From assembly GCA_026997055.1 (NCBI GenBank), contig JALWJU010000049.1, forward strand, positions 1 through 8,011: a stretch of DNA of 8,011 bases, written 5' to 3'. The translations under genes and the position numbers were made by a program. Source of the stretch: Paracoccaceae bacterium. GTDB lineage: Bacteria; Pseudomonadota; Alphaproteobacteria; Rhodobacterales; Rhodobacteraceae. A model generated the notes under the pieces. That model was not told the DNA's origin and searched no databases. It was given only the letters and a program-made list of their open reading frames with translations. This document shows positions 1 to 5,883 of this stretch, piece by piece. The stretch's first letter is position 1. Each line of letters opens with the position of its first letter.

Positions 1-601
1 CCGGGGGCATCGGCGCGCGGGTGGTCAGGAGCGCGGGGCCGCCGCCTGCCGGAGAGGGTGGGGGCGGCGCGATCGGCATCGCCGCGGGGGGCATGGGTGC
101 GGCCTCTTCGGCCATCGTCACGGCCTCATCGGTGCGATTGCGTACGGCGGGCGCGGCAGCGGGGGCGGCGGTCTTGGGCGCGGCGGTGACAGGGGTTTCG
201 GTGACGGGGGCTTCGGGGCCGCTGGCGACCTCGCCTGCCGGGCTGCCGGTTTCGGCCCCGCCGGTGCTCTGCAGGCCGGGCAGGGGCAGGTCGGGCCGGG
301 CGACGAAGATCACCACCCCCACGGCGACGATCGCGGTGGTGGTGGCCATGGCGGCGCGGGAAGTCAGGGCTTGAAACATCTTTGCTACTCCTTTGCTGAA
401 CGCCCCCATCGGGGAGGCTTCAGGAGTAGGACGCGCGGCGGCGAGGCTTTCTTGGGCGCGGTCGAAGATTTTTTCCGCGAGCGCGATATCTGCGGCCTTG
501 CGGGCCGGGTCGGGGGGCGGCGGGGCGGCGCGCAGGGCGTCGGCCAGCCGGTCGAGCTCGTCGCGGTGGTCGCGGTCGGGGCGGTCGAATTGGTCGCTCA
601 T
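1..601 (-). CDS. YfbK-like von Willebrand A membrane protein, N-terminal part (runs off left edge)
   Basis: Only the first 200 residues are visible; the frame is open to the left edge. The ATG at 601-599 overlaps the sigma-factor stop as ATGA and has AAGGAGG about 7 nt upstream, so this start is well supported. Residues 1-83 are charged and hydrophilic, with a DELDRLADALRAAPP stretch near 14-28. A single hydrophobic segment follows at about 84-101 (AMATTTAIVAVGVVIFVA), then a Pro/Ala/Thr-rich linker. From memory, this order (short cytoplasmic head, one membrane helix, low-complexity linker) and the place directly behind an ECF sigma gene match vWA proteins of the YfbK type in Rhodobacterales. 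The vWA domain itself would lie beyond the window, so the family call is an inference. A second in-frame ATG at 379-377 (MFQALTS) also has a good SD (AAGGAG, 8 nt spacing). The role is unknown; the cytoplasmic head could contact the sigma factor. Confidence 0.68.
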   Translation of the reverse strand, partial: MSDQFDRPDRDHRDELDRLADALRAAPPPPDPARKAADIALAEKIFDRAQESLAAARPTPEASPMGAFSKGVAKMFQALTSRAAMATTTAIVAVGVVIFVARPDLPLPGLQSTGGAETGSPAGEVASGPEAPVTETPVTAAPKTAAPAAAPAVRNRTDEAVTMAEEAAPMPPAAMPIAPPPPSPAGGGPALLTTRAPMPP

Positions 602-1149
602 GCCTCGGCCTCCTTTTCTCTGAGCGCGCGCAGGCGCTTTTTCACTTCCGACATGCGCCAGGCGACGGTGCCTTCGGAGATGCCAAGCACCTCGGCCGCC
701 TCGGCCTGCCTGAGCCCCTCGCCCAGCACCAGCGCCACGGTGTCGCTGAGCTCCGGCGGCAGCGTGGCCATGGCGGCCTCAAGCCAGCTGCGCCCCTCGC
801 GCGCCTCTTCGAGGGCGGCGCGGCGGTCGATCTCCCATTCGCCCCAGCCCTCGGCGGCGCGCGCGCGCGTGGCGGCGCGCCGGCGCGCGTCATGGGCCGC
901 GTTCACCGCCACCCGGTAGAGCCAGGTGGTAAAGCGCGCCTCGCCCCGAAAGCCCGCGAGCTTGGCGGGCAGCGCGGCGCAGATATCCTGGGTCAGGTCC
1001 TCGGCCCGGTCACGCGCGCCGGTGAGGCGGAAGCAGAAGGCAAACAGCCGGTCGTAATGGCGCGCAAGCAGCGCCGCAAAGGCCGCCCGCTCGCCCGCCG
1101 CCGCCGCGCGCGCCAGGGCTTCGTCGCTGCGTTCGTCGCTGGTGTCCAT
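598..1149 (-). CDS. ECF-family RNA polymerase sigma factor (sigma-70 group 4)
   Basis: 183 residues from the ATG at 1149 (MDTSDERSDE), the usual size for an ECF sigma factor. Region 2 spans about residues 15-90, with the core-binding/-10-recognition pattern HYDRLFAFCFRLTG, then RAEDLTQDIC and FTTWLYRVAVNAAHD. Region 4 lies at about 120-175, with TLPPELSDTVALVLGEGL and the helix-turn-helix RQAEAAEVLGISEGTVAWRM (147-166), which would read the -35 element. The open frame extends upstream to 1356, but the extension is low-complexity and unlike the family, so a start near 1149 is preferred; GTG at 1158 (VNDMDTS) is an alternative. No strong SD precedes either start. The gene overlaps the downstream vWA gene by 4 nt, implying translational coupling. 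No classical anti-sigma gene is visible; the vWA membrane protein occupies that place. The signal and regulon cannot be read from this sequence. Confidence 0.9.
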   Translation of the reverse strand: MDTSDERSDEALARAAAAGERAAFAALLARHYDRLFAFCFRLTGARDRAEDLTQDICAALPAKLAGFRGEARFTTWLYRVAVNAAHDARRRAATRARAAEGWGEWEIDRRAALEEAREGRSWLEAAMATLPPELSDTVALVLGEGLRQAEAAEVLGISEGTVAWRMSEVKKRLRALREKEAEA

Positions 1150-1157
1150 GTCGTTCA

Positions 1158-1188
1158 CACTGGTGAGACGCGCCTGTGGCGTCAATCC
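1158..1188 (-). promoter_or_regulatory. Possible promoter upstream of the ECF sigma gene
   Basis: Reading the minus strand towards the gene, GGATTGACGCC is followed by GCGTCTCACC. CGTCTC resembles the -10 element of many ECF-type promoters and GGATT is a loose match to a GGAA(T) -35 element, which would suggest autoregulation. The spacing is about 3 nt shorter than usual for such promoters. The same stretch also offers a sigma-70-like TTGACG with only a poor -10 (CAGTGT) 17 nt on, which would give an almost leaderless transcript. This is a weak call by eye. Confidence 0.22.
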
Positions 1189-1339
1189 TTGGAATTTTCT
1201 CGCGAATGGGCGGGGAAGTGCATCGATTCGCGGTAGATTCGCCGCTCCGTACAAGGATCCGTTCTCACCGCCTCTCTGGTGCGGTATCCTGCCCGCGACC
1301 TTCCGCTCTGCCCGGGCGGGCCGAGGCTCGGGCGGGGCT

Positions 1340-1371
1340 GGCGCAGGACTTCGCAAGTGCAGCCTGCCGCC
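1340..1371 (-). terminator. Bulged hairpin downstream of gabD, possible terminator
   Basis: The arms are GGC-GCAGG-ACTT and AAGT-(gcag)-CCTGC-(c)-GCC, with a CGC loop: 12 base pairs interrupted by a 4-nt and a 1-nt bulge. It lies 38-70 nt after the gabD stop on the transcribed strand. No T-run follows, so it is not a textbook intrinsic terminator. It could protect the 3' end or pause transcription. Confidence 0.35.
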
Positions 1372-1409
1372 GTGCGCAAGCCCGGGGGAATCCCTGCCTG
1401 CCGTCCGGC

Positions 1410-2888
1410 TCAGACCGACATGCAGATATATTTCATCTCCAGATATTCCTCGATCCCGTGGCGCGAGCCTTCGCGGCCGATCCCCGATTGCTTGACCCCG
1501 CCAAAGGGGGCGACTTCGGTCGAGATGATCCCGGTATTGACCCCGACGATGCCGTATTCCAGCGCCTCGGCCACCTTGTAGACGCGGCTGAGATTGCTGG
1601 CGTAGAAGTAGCTCGCGAGCCCGAAGATGGTGTCATTGGCCTGGGCGATCACGTCTTCCTCATCCTTGAAGGAAAACAGCGGCGCCAGCGGCCCGAAGGT
1701 CTCGTCGCGCGCGAAATCCATCTCGCAGGTGGCGCCGGTGACGATGGTAGGCTCGTAATAGAGCCCGCCCAGATCGTGCGGCCGCCCGCCCAGGATCACC
1801 TCGGCACCCTTGGCGCGGGCATCGGCCAGATGCGCCTCGACCTTCTCCAGCGCGTCGCGGCTGATCAGCGGCCCCAGCGCCGTGCCTTCCTCCAGCCCGT
1901 CGCCGACCTTGAGCTTCGCCACCGCCGCGGCGAGCTTTTCGGCGAAAGCGTCATAGACCCCCTCCTGCACATAGATGCGGTTGGCGCAGACGCAGGTCTG
2001 GCCGTTGTTGCGGAACTTGCAGGCGATGGCGCCTTCCACGGCGGCGTCCAGATCGGCGTCGTCAAAGACGATGAAAGGCGCGTTGCCGCCAAGCTCCATC
2101 GAGCATTTCTTGACCTGATCGGCAGCCTGCCTGAGCAGGATGCGCCCGACCTCGGTGGAGCCGGTGAAGGTGATCTTGCGCACGAGCGGGTTTTCGCAGA
2201 ATTCCTTGCCGATCTCGGACGAGCGGGTGGAAGGCACCACGTTGAACACGCCCGCAGGGATGCCGGCGCGCTCGGCCAGCACGGCGAGGGCGAGCGCGGA
2301 AAGCGGCGTCTCGGATGCCGGCCGGGCGACGAAGCCGCAGCCCGCGGCCAGCGCCGGGCCTGCCTTGCGGGTGATCATGGCATTGGGGAAGTTCCACGGC
2401 GTGATCGAGGCGGCGACCCCGATCGGCTGGCGGATCACCATCAGCCGCTTGTCGGCCTGGTGGCCGGGGATGGTCTCGCCATAGATGCGCTTGGCCTCTT
2501 CGGCGAACCACTCGATGAAGCTCGCCCCATAGGCCACTTCGCCGGTGGATTCGGCGAGCGGCTTGCCCATCTCGGCGGTGAGGATGGCGGCGAGGTCGGC
2601 CTGGTGCTCCATCATCAGCTCGAACCAGCGGCGCAGGACATTCGCGCGCTCCTTGGCTGTGCGCGCGGCCCAGCCGTGGCGGGCCTCTTCGGCGGCCTCG
2701 ATGGCGCGCGCCACCTCGCCGCGCCCCAGATCGGCCACCTCGCAGATCACGTCGCCGCGCGCCGGGTTGCTCACCGCGAAGGTGGCCCCGTCATCGGCGC
2801 CGATCCACGCCCCGCCCACATAGGCGCGCGTCTCCAGCAGGCCGGGGTCCTTGAGGATGCTCTTCAGATCGGTTGCTTTTTCGGCCAT
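1410..2888 (-). CDS. gabD: Succinate-semialdehyde dehydrogenase, NAD(P)+
   Basis: 492 residues, the usual length. It oxidises succinate semialdehyde to succinate with NAD(P)+, the last step of GABA breakdown in the cytoplasm, feeding the TCA cycle. Visible ALDH motifs are TPWNFP (163-168, catalytic N166), FTGSTEVGR (241-249), MELGGNAPF (264-272, general base E265), GQTCVCANR (296-304, nucleophile C299) and ETFGPLAP (396-403, E396). Similarity to E. coli GabD and human ALDH5A1, as remembered, runs the full length. The C299/C301 pair (CVC) is the arrangement that forms a redox switch in the human enzyme. The cofactor-site Lys of the usual KPA(S/E)xTP motif is Arg here (R189, RPASETP). The start at 2888 is chosen because GGAGG lies 5 nt upstream; an in-frame ATG 21 nt further up (MTLWEGK) has a worse context. 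No gabT or gab regulator is visible, and the divergent neighbour is a hydrolase, so the substrate might be a related semialdehyde. Confidence 0.93.
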   Translation of the reverse strand: MAEKATDLKSILKDPGLLETRAYVGGAWIGADDGATFAVSNPARGDVICEVADLGRGEVARAIEAAEEARHGWAARTAKERANVLRRWFELMMEHQADLAAILTAEMGKPLAESTGEVAYGASFIEWFAEEAKRIYGETIPGHQADKRLMVIRQPIGVAASITPWNFPNAMITRKAGPALAAGCGFVARPASETPLSALALAVLAERAGIPAGVFNVVPSTRSSEIGKEFCENPLVRKITFTGSTEVGRILLRQAADQVKKCSMELGGNAPFIVFDDADLDAAVEGAIACKFRNNGQTCVCANRIYVQEGVYDAFAEKLAAAVAKLKVGDGLEEGTALGPLISRDALEKVEAHLADARAKGAEVILGGRPHDLGGLYYEPTIVTGATCEMDFARDETFGPLAPLFSFKDEEDVIAQANDTIFGLASYFYASNLSRVYKVAEALEYGIVGVNTGIISTEVAPFGGVKQSGIGREGSRHGIEEYLEMKYICMSV

Positions 2889-2978
2889 CTTGCCCTCCCA
2901 TAGCGTCATGCCAGAGGTGCCAAGGCCGGGGCCGAATGTCCAGCGCCAAGGCACCGCTTTCGTCGAAGGATCATGCGA
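2889..2978. promoter_or_regulatory. Divergent promoter region between gabD and the alpha/beta hydrolase
   Basis: 90 nt between two divergent starts must hold or overlap both promoters. It contains an inverted pair GGTGCC (2916-2921) / GGCACC (2950-2955) and a direct repeat GCCAAGGC (2919-2926 and 2945-2952, 26 nt apart). The two overlap symmetrically and could be an operator. I could not pick convincing -35/-10 hexamers on either strand. Confidence 0.4.
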
Positions 2979-3770
2979 ATGGATGCCGACCGGGCCTATG
3001 CCAACGCCGAATTCATCGAAAACGCCGCCGCCTACCCGCCGCGTTGGGCCGAGAAGGCGTCGGCCTTTCGCGCCGGGGCCAGGGCGCGGCTCGACCTCGC
3101 CTGGGGACCCGGCGCGCGCCAGCGGCTCGACCTGTTCGAGCCCGAAGGCGCTCCCGCCGGGCTGGTCGTGTTCGTCCATGGCGGCTATTGGCGCGCCTTC
3201 GACAAGTCCTCCTGGTCGCACCTGGCCGCCGGCCCGCTCGCGCGCGGCTGGGCGGTGGCCATGCCCTCCTACACGCTCGCGCCCGAGGCGCGCATCAGCG
3301 AGATCACCCGCGAAATCGCCGCCGCGCTCGCCTTTGCCGCCGGGCTGGCCGCCGGGCCGATCGCGCTTGCCGGCCATTCGGCGGGCGGCCACCTGGTCGC
3401 GCGGATGAACTGCGCCGATGTGGCCCTGCCCGAGGCGGTGGCCGGCCGCCTTGCGCGCATCGTGCCGATCTCGCCGCTTTCCGACCTGCGTCCGCTGCTG
3501 GAGACGAAGATGAACGATGATCTGCGCATGGATATGGCTGAAGCGGCCGCCGAAAGCCCGCTCCTGCATGAGGCGCGGCGCGCAGTCCCGACGCATGTCT
3601 GGGTCGGCGCCGAGGAGCGCCCGGCCTTTCTCGACCAGGCGCGCTGGCTCGCCGAGGGCTGGGAGGAGGCACGCCTCACCATCGCACCCGGGCGCCACCA
3701 TTTCGATGTGATCGAGGCGCTCGAGCACCCCGACAGCCCCCTCACCGAGGCCTTGCTCGCGGGGCTCTGA
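2979..3770 (+). CDS. Alpha/beta hydrolase, kynurenine-formamidase/esterase type
   Basis: 263 residues from the ATG at 2979 (MDADRAYANAEF). An ATG 6 nt earlier (2973) is possible, but GAAGGA lies only 2 nt before that one and 8 nt before 2979. The fold signature is clear: VVFVHGGYWRAF (63-74) carries the HGG(Y/F)W oxyanion motif typical of N-formylkynurenine formamidases and related esterases, GHSAGGH (132-138) holds nucleophile S134, and GRHHFDVIE (238-246) supplies catalytic H241. The acid is probably E213 in VGAEERPAF. There is no signal peptide, so it is probably cytoplasmic. It likely hydrolyses a small amide or ester. Arylformamidase activity (formylkynurenine to kynurenine) is possible, but no other kynurenine-pathway gene is present, so the substrate is left open. 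It diverges from gabD and converges on the P1 peptidase with 6 nt between stops. It is the only plus-strand gene in the window. Confidence 0.88.
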   Translation: MDADRAYANAEFIENAAAYPPRWAEKASAFRAGARARLDLAWGPGARQRLDLFEPEGAPAGLVVFVHGGYWRAFDKSSWSHLAAGPLARGWAVAMPSYTLAPEARISEITREIAAALAFAAGLAAGPIALAGHSAGGHLVARMNCADVALPEAVAGRLARIVPISPLSDLRPLLETKMNDDLRMDMAEAAAESPLLHEARRAVPTHVWVGAEERPAFLDQARWLAEGWEEARLTIAPGRHHFDVIEALEHPDSPLTEALLAGL

Positions 3771-3781
3771 GCGGGCTCAGA
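3766..3781. terminator. Small symmetric hairpin holding both convergent stop codons
   Basis: TCTGAG, loop CGGG, CTCAGA: a perfect 6-bp inverted repeat. The hydrolase stop TGA (3768-3770) lies in the left arm and the peptidase stop (TCA on plus, 3777-3779) in the right arm. By symmetry it folds in both transcripts. There is no T-run on either side, so at most it is a weak bidirectional terminator or end-stabilising hairpin. Confidence 0.4.
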
Positions 3782-4769
3782 CCGCGCCGAACTTCTCGCG
3801 CCAGCAGGGCAGCACGTCGCCCGGCGCCGGGCTGGCCGCATGGACCCCCCGCGCAATGGCCCGCGCGAGGCAGACCGCCGCCGCGTGCCCCAGCGCCAGC
3901 GGATCGCGCGCCGGGTCCGCGAGCGGGCGCGCCCCGGTCGAGGCCGCAAAGACCAGATCGCCGTCATAGGGCGTGTGGCTGGGCACGATGGCGCGGGCCA
4001 TGCCGTCATGTGCCGCCACCGCCAGGCGCGTGGCCTGGGCCTGGTCGAGCGCCGCATCGGTGGCGACAATGGCGATGGTGGTGGCCTGGCGCGCGCCCAG
4101 CTTGGTGACGGGCGGGGCTGCCGGGTCAAAACCCGGCCCCGATCCGCGCCCGCCGAACTCATTGCCCATTTCCCAGGGGGCAGCCCAGAAATAGCCGTCG
4201 CCATAAGTGGCGCTGCCCACCGCATTGACCGCCACCAGCGCGCCCACCGTCACACCACTCTCCAGCACCAGCGAGGCCGAGCCCAGCCCGCCCTTGAGAT
4301 CGGCCAGCGTCGCCCCCGCCCCGGCGCCCACGCTGCCCAGGGCGAAATCCTCCCCCGCATCGGCCAGTGCTGCGCGTCCGAGCCGCTTGTAGGGGTTCTC
4401 GCCCCAGTCCTTGTCGCCGCCATTGAGCAGATCGAAAAGGATCGCCCCGGGCACGATCGGCACGCGCTGCCCCTCGACTTCGAAGCCGCGCCCCTCGGCA
4501 CGCAGCGCATCGGCCACGCCCGAAGCAGCATCCAGCCCGAAGGCCGAGCCGCCCGACAGAACCAGCGCATCCACCTCCTGCACCAGCTTGTCCGGCGCCA
4601 GAAGGTCGCTCTCCCGCGTCCCCGGCGCGCCGCCCATGACATGCAGCCCGGCCACGAAGGGCTGGTCGGCGGTCAGCACCGTCACCCCGGTCCTGATGGC
4701 ATCATCGGCGGCATTGCCCACCACAAGACCCGCCACATCGGTAATCAGGTTGCGCTCTCCCGGCCGCAT
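3777..4769 (-). CDS. P1-family (DmpA/BapA-type) self-processing aminopeptidase
   Basis: 330 residues. The family consists of Ntn-like amidases that cut themselves into two chains and then remove N-terminal residues from small peptides or amides (L-aminopeptidase/D-amidase, beta-aminopeptidase). Family features seen here: NLITDVAGLVVGNA at the N-terminus, TGVTVL (27-32), VLSGGSAFGLDAASGV (70-85), the VNAVGSATYGDG region (181-192), and ATTIAIVATDAALDQAQ (229-245). The last aligns with the processing site, so T230 is the predicted nucleophile and the new N-terminus of the small chain, followed by AHDGMARAI and HTPYDGD. The residue before the cut is Ala (A229), where I recall Asn or Gly in most relatives. 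There is no signal peptide. The start at 4769 is chosen for AAAGG 6 nt upstream and the family-like MRPGERNLITDV; the frame is open further up to 4826 but that part is intergenic repeat-like sequence. It lies 72 nt downstream of the SDR gene, same strand. Confidence 0.88.
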   Translation of the reverse strand: MRPGERNLITDVAGLVVGNAADDAIRTGVTVLTADQPFVAGLHVMGGAPGTRESDLLAPDKLVQEVDALVLSGGSAFGLDAASGVADALRAEGRGFEVEGQRVPIVPGAILFDLLNGGDKDWGENPYKRLGRAALADAGEDFALGSVGAGAGATLADLKGGLGSASLVLESGVTVGALVAVNAVGSATYGDGYFWAAPWEMGNEFGGRGSGPGFDPAAPPVTKLGARQATTIAIVATDAALDQAQATRLAVAAHDGMARAIVPSHTPYDGDLVFAASTGARPLADPARDPLALGHAAAVCLARAIARGVHAASPAPGDVLPCWREKFGAV

Positions 4770-4777
4770 GTCCTGCC

Positions 4778-4832
4778 TTTCATCTTTCCCGAAATACTCC
4801 CGCCGGAGGCACGATTTTTCTCTCAAAAAATC
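4778..4832 (-). repeat. Possible dispersed Rhodobacterales intergenic element
   Basis: Read on the minus strand, just after the SDR stop: an AT-rich hairpin GATTTTT-TGAGAG-AAAAATC (4813-4832), then a tetraloop hairpin CTCC-GGCG-GGAG (4797-4808), then GTATTTC and a GAAAGATGAAA tail. The core GCCTCCGGCGGGAGTATTT is, from memory, a sequence seen after stop codons in many Rhodobacteraceae genomes. Only one copy is in this window. The element sits between SDR and peptidase and could end or attenuate the SDR transcript. Confidence 0.45.
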
Positions 4833-4841
4833 GCCGCCCCC

Positions 4842-5579
4842 TCAGATGCAGCGCCCGCCGTCCACTTCCAGCACCACGCCGGTCACCATGCTCGCCTCGT
4901 CCGAGCACAGAAACGCCGCCGCATTGCCCATGTCCTCGGGGGTGGAAAAGCGCCCGAGCGGGATCGTGGCGAGGAATTTCGCCCGCATCTCGGGCGTGTC
5001 CTCGCCCATGAAGCTCCTGAGCAGCGGCGTCTCGCCGGCCACCGGGGCGATGGCATTGACCCGCACGCCCGCGGGCGCCAGCTCCACCGCCATGGTTTTC
5101 GTGGCGGTGATCATCCAGCCCTTGGAGGCATTGTACCAGTTGAGATTCGGGCGCGGGCTGAGCCCGGCGGTGGAGGCCACGTTGAGGATCGCGCCGCTGC
5201 CCGCTTCCTTCATCGCCGGCACGAAGGCGCGCGCGGTCAGATAGACCGATTTCACGTTCACCGCCCAGACCCGGTCGAAATCTTCCTCGCTCACCTCTTC
5301 CATCGGCGCGGGCAGGTGGGTGATGCCGGCATTGTTGACGAGGATATCCAACCCGCCCCCGGCCAGCACCCGCTCGGCCATGGCGCTGACGCTGGCGGTG
5401 TCGGAGACATCCACCCCGATCGCCTCGCCGCCGATCTCGCCGGCCACCTCGCCCGCGCCTTCGGCATTGATGTCCGCCACGAAGACCCGCGCCCCCTCGC
5501 CGGCGAATTTGCGTGCAATTCCGGCGCCGAAGCCCGAAGCGGCACCGGTGATGAGCGCGGTTTTCCCTTTCAGCCGCAT
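4842..5579 (-). CDS. Short-chain dehydrogenase/reductase (classical SDR)
   Basis: 245 residues, the standard classical-SDR length. It is a cytoplasmic NAD(P)(H) oxidoreductase acting on an alcohol/carbonyl pair. Rossmann motif TGAASGFG (11-18), with D36 at the end of the second strand (VFVADIN) favouring NAD(H). NNAG is at 82-85. The catalytic tetrad is complete: N108 (AVNVKS), S136 (NVASTAG), Y149 and K153 (WYNASKG). The C-terminal VTGVVLEVDGG (232-242) is also typical. The start at 5579 has a perfect AAGGAGG 6 nt upstream; the open frame above it (to 5633) is not SDR-like. It resembles FabG-like or glucose-1-dehydrogenase-type SDRs in general; the substrate cannot be told from sequence. It is followed after 72 nt by the P1 peptidase, possibly cotranscribed, and preceded by a 358-nt structured gap, so it probably has its own promoter. 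Confidence 0.9.
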   Translation of the reverse strand: MRLKGKTALITGAASGFGAGIARKFAGEGARVFVADINAEGAGEVAGEIGGEAIGVDVSDTASVSAMAERVLAGGGLDILVNNAGITHLPAPMEEVSEEDFDRVWAVNVKSVYLTARAFVPAMKEAGSGAILNVASTAGLSPRPNLNWYNASKGWMITATKTMAVELAPAGVRVNAIAPVAGETPLLRSFMGEDTPEMRAKFLATIPLGRFSTPEDMGNAAAFLCSDEASMVTGVVLEVDGGRCI

Positions 5580-5604
5580 GATATGCCTCCTTCTGGCTGG
5601 GCGC

Positions 5605-5633
5605 AGTCTGGGCCTGTTTGGCGCCGGGTTCAA
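5605..5633 (-). promoter_or_regulatory. Candidate sigma-70 promoter for the SDR gene
   Basis: On the minus strand TTGAAC (5633-5628; 4 of 6 to TTGACA), a 17-nt spacer and CAGACT (5610-5605; 3 of 6 to TATAAT) lie upstream of the SDR start. Transcription would begin near 5598, giving a short leader containing the AAGGAGG. Spacing is ideal but the -10 match is poor. Confidence 0.3.
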
Positions 5634-5646
5634 GCGCGTTTCGCCA

Positions 5647-5705
5647 CCGGAAGCGCCTCACGGGCGGTGCCGGCGGCGGGCGATTTCGCGGTAGAGCGCT
5701 TCCGG
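5647..5705. repeat. Perfect 10-bp inverted repeat
   Basis: CCGGAAGCGC (5647-5656) and GCGCTTCCGG (5696-5705) are exact reverse complements, separated by 39 nt. Inside the loop GCG-ATTT-CGC can form a small inner hairpin (around 5680-5690). It lies 68-126 nt upstream of the SDR start. As RNA it would be a long stem-loop; as DNA it could be a pair of binding half-sites. Confidence 0.6.
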
Positions 5706-5710
5706 GGATG

Positions 5711-5740
5711 CACCATCAGTCGCATCACTGGATGATGGTG
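5711..5740. repeat. 8-bp inverted repeat
   Basis: CACCATCA (5711-5718) and TGATGGTG (5733-5740) are exact reverse complements with a 14-nt loop. It directly follows the 10-bp inverted repeat. Related GCATCA/ATGATG words recur in and just after it (5722-5760). Confidence 0.5.
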
Positions 5741-5813
5741 GCGGGGAGCAATCCGCATCAGTGATTCCGCCCTGGTACTCTCTGGCGGCGGGGCGATTGG
5801 CGCAGTAAATCCC

Positions 5814-5837
5814 GCCCCGGGCGGTATTTCCCGGGGC
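5814..5837 (-). terminator. GC-rich 8-bp hairpin, candidate terminator of the dynamin-like gene
   Basis: GCCCCGGG (5814-5821) and CCCGGGGC (5830-5837) pair perfectly around an 8-nt loop. On the minus strand it is about 100 nt past the stop and is followed by GGGATTTACT, only a very short T-run. It is the strongest hairpin behind the dynamin-like gene, but not a classical intrinsic terminator. Confidence 0.4.
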
Positions 5838-5883
5838 AGGATGGCGGGGATCGGGTTCTGTCGCCGGTTCTGCGCGCCATGGC

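Larger units (their letters stand above)
1150..1409. other. Non-coding gap between sigma factor and gabD
   Basis: About 260 nt between the gabD stop and the sigma-factor start. I see no credible coding frame: frames crossing it are extensions of the sigma ORF or low-complexity shadows. It holds the bulged hairpin at 1340-1371, an 8-nt palindrome GCCCGGGC at 1310-1317, a CCGAGGCTCGG palindrome at 1321-1331, and the weak promoter candidate near the sigma start. The left part (1180-1260) is less GC-rich than its surroundings, as expected for a promoter region. Confidence 0.5.

Noticed and set aside
598..1356. Longer sigma-factor start at 1356
   Set aside because: The extra 69 residues are low-complexity, absent from ECF sigma factors, and cover the intergenic/promoter region.
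1176..2903. 575-codon open frame on the plus strand antisense to gabD
   Set aside because: The opposite strand encodes an unmistakable full-length GabD with all catalytic motifs. The plus frame is rich in Arg/Gly/Asp/His with no motif, as expected of an antisense shadow in GC-rich DNA.
2895..2930. TTGGCACCTCTGGCATG on the minus strand as a sigma-54 promoter for gabD
   Set aside because: The GG and GC doublets are 2 nt closer than the fixed -24/-12 spacing requires.
3304..4225. Minus-strand frames antisense to the hydrolase and out of frame in the peptidase gene
   Set aside because: Ser/Arg/Ala/Pro-rich shadows with no motif; the true peptidase frame explains this strand from 3777 on.
3840..5735. 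631-codon plus-strand open frame across the P1 peptidase, SDR gene and part of the gap
   Set aside because: It spans two real minus-strand genes and their intergenic DNA, has His/Arg/Gly-rich composition and no recognisable domain: a shadow frame.
5670..5740. GGTAGAGCGC resembling a tRNA D-arm
   Set aside because: No matching GCTC partner, no anticodon arm and no T-arm GGTTCRA motif at the expected distance.
5630..5755. 42-codon minus-strand frame MRIAPRHHHPV... in the structured gap
   Set aside because: Weak SD, a run of His and basic residues, no similarity I recognise, and it overlaps two inverted repeats that better explain the sequence.
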